DNA of 11,447 nucleotides, taken from NCBI GenBank assembly GCA_937968035.1, contig CALBTS010000878.1, positions 1 through 11,447 of the forward strand. The letters are read 5' to 3'. This DNA comes from an uncultured Methanomethylovorans sp. (lineage in GTDB: Archaea > Halobacteriota > Methanosarcinia > Methanosarcinales > Methanosarcinaceae). Below the pieces are notes generated by a model. It was not told the origin of the DNA, ran no database searches, and saw nothing but the letters and a program-made list of their open reading frames with translations. The position numbers and the translations under genes are program-made. Below, piece by piece: positions 1 through 5,478 of the stretch (its first letter is position 1; every line of letters starts with the position of its first letter).

Positions 1-245
1 CCTCCCAGATGCTTCAGGTCGGTCCCTACACTATAAGCGAGCCTTTTACCTGCATTTCCATCTATGCATACGTCTCTACCGGCCTTGAGCTCAGCTACAA
101 GGTCTGCGTATGTAAAGGAAGTGCCTTCCTGGGAAGGTATCACATCTTCAGGCTGCAACTTGCTGTCGTTCCAGCAGAAATTGAACGTATAATCGCACAG
201 ATTGTCGATAGGTTTCAGCATCCTTATCTTAAGCATATTTCTCAT
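1..245 (-). CDS. Partial protein, N-terminal 81 residues, possibly GXGXG-like domain
   Basis: The reading frame opens with ATG at 245-243, which overlaps the TGA of the ferredoxin gene (ATGA, 245-242), and stays open to the left edge. This makes it the fourth gene of the minus-strand operon and probably translationally coupled to the ferredoxin. The visible protein starts MRNMLKIRMLKPIDNLCDYT and has Cys at about 17, 24 and 60. Around residues 44-81 it reads FTYADLVAEL followed by DVCIDGNAGKRLAY and ends near HLGG. That stretch faintly recalls the beta-helical GXGXG domains of glutamate synthase C-termini and FwdC, but this is an impression from memory and not a firm family call. The 3' part of the gene is outside the window. 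The position and the overlap are solid; the function is unknown. Confidence 0.65.
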   Translation of the reverse strand, partial: MRNMLKIRMLKPIDNLCDYTFNFCWNDSKLQPEDVIPSQEGTSFTYADLVAELKAGRDVCIDGNAGKRLAYSVGTDLKHLG

Positions 246-610
246 CCATGTATCAATGATGGCAGGCAGCGTGTGCACACCCAGATGCTTTCCATATTAT
301 AACGCAAAGGCATGAGATATCTTTCATTCTCTCCCTTTCCGCACTTAAAGCATTTTATGGATATATCTGTACTGCGAGGCTGTGACTCTGCCTTTTCCCT
401 GTTGAATTCAACGGTTTGCCTTTGCTCGACCGAGATAGCTCCCTGAGGGCATACACCTATGCAAAAGCCCATGCCATCGCAGAGCTCCTCTGATACGACC
501 CTTGCTTTGCCGTTGATAAGACGTATCGCACCTTCCGCACAGGGGGATATGCATTTTCCGCAACCGTTACATTTCTCTTCATCTATTTTCACTATGGTCC
601 TTAATACCAT
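242..610 (-). CDS. Ferredoxin-like protein with C-terminal four-cysteine metal site
   Basis: This 122-residue soluble protein probably carries electrons for its operon partners. The first ferredoxin motif has Cys14, Cys17, Cys20 and Cys24. Cys24 is followed by Ala instead of the usual Pro. The second motif has Cys44, Cys50 and Cys54-Pro, with Met47 where a classical 2[4Fe-4S] ferredoxin has its second cysteine, so one cluster may be [3Fe-4S] or missing. A tail at residues 87-115 adds CxxC (87/90) and CxxC (112/115), resembling a zinc ribbon or rubredoxin knuckle. The ATG at 610 is preceded by AAGGAGA at 624-630, directly after the stop of the CGGC gene 16 nt upstream. The stop overlaps the next start. 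The CDGxGxC form of motif 2 is known in other small ferredoxins. The partner enzyme is unknown. Confidence 0.85.
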   Translation of the reverse strand: MVLRTIVKIDEEKCNGCGKCISPCAEGAIRLINGKARVVSEELCDGMGFCIGVCPQGAISVEQRQTVEFNREKAESQPRSTDISIKCFKCGKGENERYLMPLRYNMESIWVCTRCLPSLIHG

Positions 611-626
611 GATATACCACTTCTCC

Positions 627-965
627 TTAATGATGTGTGCCTTCTACCAGTTCCATGCCAGCATTTAGAACTGTCCTCTTTATCTCTTCTATGTGCGGAC
701 ACTTAGGATAGTTATCCATCTGCATGCATGAACTGAGATGTACTACGTCTACTTTGAACCTTCCAAGGGATTTCAGCAGGCGGTATACTCTGCGTCCGGA
801 ACATCCCCCGCAGGTAAAGAATGCTACTATTTCAGTGTTACTTCCGTATTCCCTGAAATGTTCCTTTCTGTTATTGAATGCCATGAAACAACCGACACCA
901 GGACAAGCTTCTGAAACAATGTCGCATCTTATTATTGCTATTTTCTTTGTCTGATCATCTGTCAT
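627..965 (-). CDS. CGGC-domain protein
   Basis: This is a 112-residue cytoplasmic protein of the CGGC family (PF08821 by recollection), whose members are thought to bind metal or act in redox reactions and are not biochemically defined. After a beta-strand (IAIIRCDIV) it has Cys15, Cys22 and Cys27, the eponymous FFTCGGCSGRR at about residues 49-59, LSSCMQMDNYPKCPH near 78-92, and a histidine-rich end (THH). The ordered cysteines and the short length fit the family. The ATG at 965 has GAGGTG four bases upstream, lying inside the end of the cupin gene; only 8 nt separate the two reading frames. It is followed after 16 nt by the ferredoxin gene. Tight packing suggests the ferredoxin and the CGGC protein act together, which is inference. 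Confidence 0.85.
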   Translation of the reverse strand: MTDDQTKKIAIIRCDIVSEACPGVGCFMAFNNRKEHFREYGSNTEIVAFFTCGGCSGRRVYRLLKSLGRFKVDVVHLSSCMQMDNYPKCPHIEEIKRTVLNAGMELVEGTHH

Positions 966-973
966 CTTGCACC

Positions 974-1306
974 TCAGGAGCGTAACATGATCAATAGCAT
1001 TTTGAACCTCTTCAAAGCCATCAGGCTGTGGGGCTGATTTGCGGGCATTATGATCATCTCTCCCGCCTTCACCAAATGTTCCTTTTCCTGTATATTGACC
1101 TGGGCTTCTCCTTCCAGCAGGAATGCCATTGCGTCAAAAGGTGCAGTATGCTCACTCAATCCCTGTCCTTCGTCGAAAGCAAAAACAGTTACAGTACCAT
1201 TCTTTGTTTGTGAGAGAGTGCGGCTGACAACTGCTTCTTCCTGGTAGTTTACCAGCCCGGATGTCATAAGTACTTCCCCTGAAGGGGTTTTGTTGAGGAA
1301 TTGCAT
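974..1306 (-). CDS. Small single-domain cupin
   Basis: This 110-residue cytoplasmic protein is a one-domain cupin and is the first gene of the minus-strand operon. Motif 1 covers about residues 47-66 (EGQGLSEHTAPFDAMAFLLE, then G). It keeps His53, but the second histidine of the usual HxH is Ala55, and Asp58 lies near the usual acidic ligand. Motif 2 is GEMIIMPANQPHSLMAL at about 82-98, with His93. The metal site is therefore reduced, as in many small cupins of clostridia and methanogens whose ligand is unknown. The start at 1306 is set by AAGGAG nine bases upstream. It diverges from the HxlR-type gene, a common arrangement for a regulator and its target. Substrate and catalytic activity cannot be read from the sequence. 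Confidence 0.88.
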   Translation of the reverse strand: MQFLNKTPSGEVLMTSGLVNYQEEAVVSRTLSQTKNGTVTVFAFDEGQGLSEHTAPFDAMAFLLEGEAQVNIQEKEHLVKAGEMIIMPANQPHSLMALKRFKMLLIMLRS

Positions 1307-1423
1307 GATATATCGCTCCTTTGAACAGGCAGGCCTGTTGCCCGGCCATTTTCCACTCTATTTGGTATCCTTTAGATATTAAGTATAAATAAGATATTAA
1401 TTTATATATCATGTAGTTTCTAT
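1307..1423. promoter_or_regulatory. Divergent promoter region, cupin operon / HxlR regulator
   Basis: These 117 bases hold both promoters. For the plus-strand regulator, TTTATATA at 1401-1408 lies about 27 nt before 1431, so the transcript would begin at or near the ATGs at 1424 and 1433 with no SD (leaderless). For the cupin, the minus-strand TTTATACTT near 1381-1389 is a candidate TATA box, giving a leader of about 50 nt. GATATTAA occurs twice in direct orientation (1375-1382 and 1393-1400). GATAT/ATATC (1393-1397 and 1406-1410) forms a small dyad over the regulator's TATA box. The region is AT-rich, so these repeats are weak evidence on their own. Confidence 0.5.
1324..1339. repeat. Inverted repeat in the cupin leader
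   Basis: AACAGG and CCTGTT are separated by CAGG, giving a perfect 6-bp dyad. It sits just upstream of the cupin SD, inside the predicted untranslated leader. It could be a short RNA hairpin controlling access to the ribosome site, or a protein-binding site on the DNA. Confidence 0.4.
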
Positions 1424-1789
1424 ATGGATACTATGAAGGATTGTACCGTCTATAAGACAGTAGATATAATTGGCAAAAAGTGGTCCATGTACATCTTATT
1501 TGAACTTCATAAGGGTGAAAAAGGGGAAAAAGGATTCAATGAGCTTAAGCGTAAACTGAAGGACATTACGCCTAAGACCCTTTCAGCCAGGTTAAAGGAA
1601 CTGGAAGAGCAGGGTTTGATACAGAAGATCATTGACGATTCCGTGCTTCCGGTCCGCTGTGAATATTCCCTTACTGCCAGCGGAGAGGACTTCATATCTA
1701 TAATACGTGACATCAAGGCATGGGGCCTTAAATGGAAGTTTGGTAATAAGGTATGTGAAAACTCTGTGTGCAGACTTTGTGAACTATGA
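1424..1789 (+). CDS. HxlR-type winged-helix regulator with Cys-rich tail
   Basis: This 121-residue DNA-binding protein is an HxlR-family (MarR-like) transcription regulator. It has the typical early cysteine (Cys7), then DIIGKKWSMYILFEL (residues 14-28), GFNELKRKLKDITPKTLSARLKELEEQGLI (37-66) as the recognition helix region, and a wing with VRCEYSLTASG (77-87). Beyond the usual fold it has Cys79 and a C-terminal Cys111-x4-Cys116-x2-Cys119. That suggests sensing by disulfides, a metal or an Fe-S cluster; this last point is inference. No SD is visible. ATG 1424 or ATG 1433 (Met4) could start a leaderless transcript, and 1433 fits the TATA distance slightly better. It most likely controls itself and the divergent cupin operon. 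Confidence 0.9.
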   Translation: MDTMKDCTVYKTVDIIGKKWSMYILFELHKGEKGEKGFNELKRKLKDITPKTLSARLKELEEQGLIQKIIDDSVLPVRCEYSLTASGEDFISIIRDIKAWGLKWKFGNKVCENSVCRLCEL

Positions 1790-1810
1790 TCAGCTATCTT
1801 TATTCAGCAC

Positions 1811-1824
1811 ATATTTGTTTTTGG
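1811..1824 (+). terminator. Possible T-rich terminator after the HxlR gene
   Basis: ATATTTGTTTTTGG follows the stop by about 20 nt. T-runs without a hairpin are common archaeal termination signals. The call rests on composition and position only. Confidence 0.3.
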
Positions 1825-1892
1825 CAAGCGATGTGGCCGGATAATTTGAGAAGATTTAAGTAGGTGGAAAAAGGTTTGTTCTGGCACAGTTA

Positions 1893-1961
1893 TCCATAGT
1901 GGTGATCCACTGGCTTATGGACAGCGGTGTTTCATGTAAGTATAACATTTCGATCCATAAG
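1893..1961 (+). promoter_or_regulatory. Mutually exclusive inverted repeats upstream of glycerate kinase
   Basis: TCCATAGTGG (1893-1902) can pair with CCAC (1907-1910) and TATGGA (1916-1921), giving ten pairs with a TGAT loop and a five-base bulge. The same CTTATGGA (1914-1921) is also a perfect 8-bp complement of TCCATAAG at 1954-1961. Only one pairing can form at a time. A TATA-like GATTTAAG at about 1853-1860 would start a transcript near 1883, placing both hairpins in an untranslated leader of about 160 nt. Alternatively the TAATAAATAA at 2009-2018 is the promoter, and these are DNA sites for a regulator. Confidence 0.4.
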
Positions 1962-1987
1962 TTTAGGTTTCCAGTCAGATGAAGGGA

Positions 1988-2005
1988 GCCAGATGGGATT
2001 CTGGC
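1988..2005 (+). repeat. Short inverted repeat before glycerate kinase
   Basis: GCCAGA (1988-1993) and TCTGGC (2000-2005) flank a six-base loop, 40 nt before the ATG. In RNA this would be a small stable hairpin; in DNA it could be an operator next to the TATA-like TAATAAATAA at 2009-2018. Confidence 0.35.
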
Positions 2006-2044
2006 AGGTAATAAATAAGAGCAGAGTTCTTGAGTGAATAGATT

Positions 2045-3364
2045 ATGCGCAATGGTCTAAAGAAAGATGCAGCTGAGATCCTTAAAAGTGCCATAGAGGC
2101 TGTGGAGCCTTCTGTTGCTGTCAAAAGGGCATTGGCAAGGGATAAGAACACATTACAGGTAGGGAACCGTTCATATGATCTGGACGAGTTCCGAAACATA
2201 TATGTCGTAGCTTTTGGAAAAGCCTCGGTGTCCATGTCAAAGGCTCTCGAAGAAATTCTCCATGATCTGCCTCTTAAGGGTATGGCGATCACTAAATACG
2301 GACTTGGGAGCAAACTTGAGCAAATCGAGGTATATGAGGCAGCACATCCTGTTCCTGATGAGAATAGCCTTAAAGCAGGTCAGATGGTAAAGGAGATCTT
2401 ATCTCAGGCAGGAAAAGAAGATCTTGTTTTTTTCCTCATCTCTGGTGGTGGTTCTTCTCTTTTCGCACTTCCACGTAAGGATGTATCTTTCAAGGAGTTT
2501 GTCAAGCTGCATGAAGCTTTGCTCTCTTCAGGTGCGACTATAAAAGAGATCAATACTGTAAGAAAGCACCTGTCCGTAGTAAAGGGCGGGGGTCTTGCAA
2601 GAATGGTTTTCCCCGCCCAATCTATAAGTCTTGTGCTATCGGATGTGGTGGGTGACACTTTGGATATAGTTGCTTCAGGACCTACTGTTCCTGACTCATC
2701 CACATTCGAAGATTTCTATGATATTGTGGAGCGGTATCAGATCACACTTCTCCCTTCCATAAGTCGTTTACTGGAGGATGGGCTGAACGGATTGGTCGAA
2801 GAGACGCTCAAAGCAGGGGACCCGGTATTTGATCTTTGCTATAGCAAGCTTATAGGTACTAATTGCATTGCTCTTGACGCTGCTGAAAAGAAGGCATCAC
2901 AGATGGGATACAATACTCTGTTGCTAAGTTCTTATATTACCGGCGAGTCTAAAGAGATCGCAAAAGTATTTTCCGCTTTGGCAAAGAATGAACTTTTACA
3001 TGGGAGGCCCATGTCAAGGCCAGCCTGTATTCTTGCGGGTGGGGAAGCCACTGTCACGATCAGGAATGGTGGTAAGGGTGGAAGATGCCAGGAAATGGCG
3101 TTATCCTTTGCTATAGAGACGGAAGGCCTGGAAGACATGCTGTTCCTTGCAGCCGGCACGGATGGTATCGATGGTCCCACTGACGCAGCAGGCGCATTTG
3201 CTGATGGAAGCAGTGTGGAAAAAGCTGCAATGCAAGGTATGGATGCGAGGAAGATGTTGAATTCACATGATTCCTATCCTTTCTTTGATGGCATTGGCGA
3301 CCTACATAAGATCGGTCAGACTGGTACAAATGTGATGGATATCTACATTCTGCTTGTGAAGTAA
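2045..3364 (+). CDS. Glycerate 2-kinase, DUF4147/MOFRL type
   Basis: This 439-residue cytoplasmic kinase should convert D-glycerate and ATP to 2-phosphoglycerate, feeding the lower glycolytic/gluconeogenic pathway. The N-terminal DUF4147-type domain includes VVAFGKAS with Lys59, LISGGGSSL (131-139), the NTVRKHLSVVKGGGLA region (170-185) and LSDVVGDTLDIVASGPTVPD (198-217). The C-terminal MOFRL domain has ILAGGEATV (329-337), GGKGGRCQE with Arg347, AAGTDGIDGPTDAAGA (369-384) and QTGTNVMD (425-432). Lys59 and Arg347 correspond to the catalytic Lys and Arg described in the Thermotoga enzyme. The length is normal and no motif is broken. The start has only a weak GAGTGA upstream; an in-frame TAG two codons before the ATG blocks any longer form. 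It stands alone, converging on the next gene with a 12-bp gap. Confidence 0.92.
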   Translation: MRNGLKKDAAEILKSAIEAVEPSVAVKRALARDKNTLQVGNRSYDLDEFRNIYVVAFGKASVSMSKALEEILHDLPLKGMAITKYGLGSKLEQIEVYEAAHPVPDENSLKAGQMVKEILSQAGKEDLVFFLISGGGSSLFALPRKDVSFKEFVKLHEALLSSGATIKEINTVRKHLSVVKGGGLARMVFPAQSISLVLSDVVGDTLDIVASGPTVPDSSTFEDFYDIVERYQITLLPSISRLLEDGLNGLVEETLKAGDPVFDLCYSKLIGTNCIALDAAEKKASQMGYNTLLLSSYITGESKEIAKVFSALAKNELLHGRPMSRPACILAGGEATVTIRNGGKGGRCQEMALSFAIETEGLEDMLFLAAGTDGIDGPTDAAGAFADGSSVEKAAMQGMDARKMLNSHDSYPFFDGIGDLHKIGQTGTNVMDIYILLVK

Positions 3365-3376
3365 TTATACGAGTTG

Positions 3377-4219
3377 TTAAAGCTCGATGTCGACATCATA
3401 TACAAGTTCGGGGTTTTCCTTGTGGATCTTCCAGAAGGGCTCCTCCCCGTACTCTTCGGCAAGTTTTAATGTCCTTTTGGGTATGGTCTTGGGCCCAAGT
3501 ACAGCCCCAGGCCTTTGCGGGTCATCTATGTAATCCGTTTCCATCATGAACCTGGTGCCTTGGGTCAATGCTTCTTCTATGGCCCCTTTGCCCGCCAGCA
3601 CTCCGGGAAATATGCCAAGTCGTTCACAGGCGTTCACCAGGGGGGGAGCGTAATGTTTTACCACTTTATGAAGGCTGATGCCTGTTTTCCTGGCATGGGC
3701 GGTAATGTCCTCAAGCTCGGGCTCTCCTACGCTTTCCGTATGCAGCTGCACGGCGCAATCCAGTTCTTTTGCCAGGGTGAAGGCATGTTCCATTATTTCA
3801 TTTGAAGCCTTCCATACTTCAGGTGTGACCGGATAGTGTGGCCTCCCACTTTTCAAACCCACAGCAAGTCCTTTTTCCACATATCCGGCAGCTATGTCCA
3901 GTCCTCCTTTCATCGTTCTTACTGCAGTTTGCAGGTCCATGTACTCCAGAAGATGAGTAATCTCAGCAGGATGCACCCCCAGCACAGGAAAAGATCTCAC
4001 GCCGGTCTCATTGATCTGTCTGGAGATCTCTATGGTCTCTTCAAAAACAGCTATCTGGTCCTCAGCCCTTGTGACTTTGACACCTAGTGTCCAGGATGGC
4101 TTCATCACAAGGAATATGTGTGTTCCTCCTGCCTGCTGGAACTCCTTGACAGCTTCAAGACCTTTGCTTCTGGGATCTATATGCATGTGTTCATCTGTTA
4201 TGGGGAAATTGCCACTCAT
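3377..4219 (-). CDS. TatD-like metal-dependent hydrolase (COG1099 type)
   Basis: This 280-residue cytoplasmic TIM-barrel protein belongs to the archaeal branch of TatD-like amidohydrolases. Metal ligands can be followed in order: His11 and His13 (DEHMHID), His83 (LGVHPAE), His160 (QLHTES), His189 (VKHYAPP) and Asp229 (METDYIDD). Where bacterial TatD has a bridging Glu in a GEIGLD-type motif, this protein reads LAVGLKSGRPHY (119-129), so the site differs from TatD nucleases, and the substrate should not be assumed to be DNA. There is no SD before ATG 4219. A TATA-like CTTTAATC (4244-4251, minus strand) centred 28 nt upstream predicts a leaderless transcript. It converges on glycerate kinase, and its TAA lies 12 bp from that stop. 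The substrate is unknown. Confidence 0.85.
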   Translation of the reverse strand: MSGNFPITDEHMHIDPRSKGLEAVKEFQQAGGTHIFLVMKPSWTLGVKVTRAEDQIAVFEETIEISRQINETGVRSFPVLGVHPAEITHLLEYMDLQTAVRTMKGGLDIAAGYVEKGLAVGLKSGRPHYPVTPEVWKASNEIMEHAFTLAKELDCAVQLHTESVGEPELEDITAHARKTGISLHKVVKHYAPPLVNACERLGIFPGVLAGKGAIEEALTQGTRFMMETDYIDDPQRPGAVLGPKTIPKRTLKLAEEYGEEPFWKIHKENPELVYDVDIEL

Positions 4220-4270
4220 ACTTGAATATATATGTTATATCAGGATTAAAGTTTCGTGTTTCATGGCGAA

Positions 4271-4310
4271 GGCTTAAAAATGACCTATGCCTTTAGAATG
4301 GTCGGTGATT
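4271..4310 (+). promoter_or_regulatory. Promoter and SD of the isocitrate dehydrogenase gene
   Basis: CTTAAAAA at 4273-4280 is a TATA-like box, predicting a start near 4303. GGTGAT at 4304-4309 is a strong SD match to the archaeal 16S tail, five bases before the GTG. ATGCCTTTA at 4287-4295 recurs in the promoter of the Re-citrate-synthase-like gene. Confidence 0.55.
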
Positions 4311-4314
4311 AATA

Positions 4315-5343
4315 GTGAGCAAGACTGCAGCAGTAATTAAAGGAGATGGCGTAGGTCCCGAACTGGTGGATGCGATGTTCAAGGTAATGGAAGCTGCCGG
4401 AACTGATGTGGAGTTCATAACCTGTGATGCCGGTGCCACATGGTGGGAGCAGCATGGTGGAAATTCCCTTATCCCTGATGAGACCTGGGATATCCTTGAC
4501 AGTTCTAATGCATGCTACAAGGGTCCTACGACAACCCCTGGTATAGTGGGAGCTCCAAGAAGTGTGGCTGTCTCCATCAGGCAGAAATATGATCTTTATG
4601 CCAACGTGCGTCCCATCAAGACCTTCCCTAATACCAGCAGACCTCTTGGTGATGTTGATTTTGTGTGTGTACGTGAAGGTACGGAAGGGCTGTATGTGGG
4701 CGAGGAGATACGTCTTACCGATGATGTGGCCATAGCCATCAGGAAGATCACTCGCACAGCAAGCGGCAAGGTTGCAAGATATGCCTTTGAGGAGGCCAAA
4801 AGAAGAAATTATGATACAGTTGTGGCTATCCACAAAAGCAATATTCTCAGGCGGACATGTGGTCTGTTCCTGGAAGAAGTGAACAAAGCGGCCCAGAACT
4901 ATCCGGGTATTGAAGTGTGGGAATACCACATCGACAATATAGCACAGCAGCTGATCAAGAACCCGCAGATCTTCAACAACAAAGTGTTACTTTCCACTAA
5001 CCTGTTCATGGATGTGCTCAGTGAGGAATGTTCTGCCCTTGTGGGAAGCATCGGTCTGATATATTCTGCCAATATTGGCGATAATTTCGCCATGTTCGAG
5101 CCAGCTCACGGTTCTGCGCCCAAATATGCAGGATTGGACAAAGTGAATCCTGTGGCTACAGTACTTGCAGGTGCCTGGATGCTCGGATATCTGGGTGAAC
5201 CAGAGAGGTCGGCAGCCATATTCAGGGCTACTGAGCGTGTCATATCCGAAGGCAAGTATGTCACGTACGATCTGGGAGGCAATGCAAAGCTCAGTGAGAT
5301 GACAAATGCGATCGCAAAGTATACTGCAGAGGAGCTTAAGTAA
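4315..5343 (+). CDS. icd: Isocitrate dehydrogenase, probably NADP-dependent
   Basis: This 342-residue cytoplasmic enzyme of the isocitrate/isopropylmalate dehydrogenase family is expected to convert isocitrate to 2-oxoglutarate. The N-terminus has IKGDGVGPEL (8-17). The substrate region has Arg89, Arg99 (YANVRP) and Arg120, followed by EGTEGLYVG with Tyr127, and Lys174 (IHKSN). Metal acids are Asp207, Asp233 and, unusually, Glu237 (MDVLSEECS, where Asp is usual). The cofactor loop reads AHGSAPKYAGLDKVNP. Lys270, Tyr271 and Val277 match residues that give E. coli isocitrate dehydrogenase its NADP preference, and Tyr318 in VTYDL matches another. These residues argue against isopropylmalate and homoisocitrate dehydrogenases, which are the main alternatives on overall length. 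GTG 4315 is chosen from the SD GGTGAT. It converges on the citrate-synthase-like gene, which fits the same pathway. Confidence 0.82.
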   Translation: MSKTAAVIKGDGVGPELVDAMFKVMEAAGTDVEFITCDAGATWWEQHGGNSLIPDETWDILDSSNACYKGPTTTPGIVGAPRSVAVSIRQKYDLYANVRPIKTFPNTSRPLGDVDFVCVREGTEGLYVGEEIRLTDDVAIAIRKITRTASGKVARYAFEEAKRRNYDTVVAIHKSNILRRTCGLFLEEVNKAAQNYPGIEVWEYHIDNIAQQLIKNPQIFNNKVLLSTNLFMDVLSEECSALVGSIGLIYSANIGDNFAMFEPAHGSAPKYAGLDKVNPVATVLAGAWMLGYLGEPERSAAIFRATERVISEGKYVTYDLGGNAKLSEMTNAIAKYTAEELK

Positions 5344-5347
5344 TAGC

Positions 5348-5366
5348 TTCTCTTTATTATTTTTAT
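5348..5366 (+). terminator. T-rich terminator after isocitrate dehydrogenase
   Basis: A run with 13 T in 19 bases starts five bases after the TAA. There is no hairpin. This is typical of archaeal T-tract termination; composition and position are the only evidence. Confidence 0.4.
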
Positions 5367-5401
5367 AGACTCTCTAAAAACCGGTCCCAATCAGGAGATC
5401 A

Positions 5402-5456
5402 ATAAAACAAAATTGGTGGCAGACATCCATTACATTTAATATTGAGCAGTCTGCCA
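5402..5456 (-). terminator. Hairpin plus T-tract terminator of the citrate-synthase-like gene
   Basis: TGGCAGAC (5417-5424) and GTCTGCCA (5449-5456) form a perfect 8-bp stem with a 24-base loop, beginning 22 nt past the stop of the minus-strand gene. Reading onward on the minus strand, the stem is followed by AATTTTGTTTTATT (5401-5414), a T-rich tract consistent with termination. Confidence 0.5.
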
Positions 5457-5478
5457 GTGCTTCTGTGTTCTATACTAT

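Noticed and set aside
9..302. A 97-codon plus-strand frame at the left edge
   Set aside because: It is antisense to the partial gene and the ferredoxin, both linked by an ATGA overlap and an operon layout.
1152..1412. An 86-codon minus-strand frame covering the cupin promoter
   Set aside because: It overlaps the cupin gene in another frame and would need to start inside the divergent promoter. Composition is unlike a real protein.
4309..4929. A 206-codon open frame on the minus strand
   Set aside because: It is antisense to isocitrate dehydrogenase, whose motifs are unmistakable. No promoter or SD supports it.
4315..5343. Isopropylmalate or homoisocitrate dehydrogenase (LeuB/AksF) as the primary call
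   Set aside because: Lys270, Tyr271, Val277 and Tyr318 follow the NADP isocitrate dehydrogenase pattern, and the neighbouring gene favours the citrate route. Kept as an alternative only.
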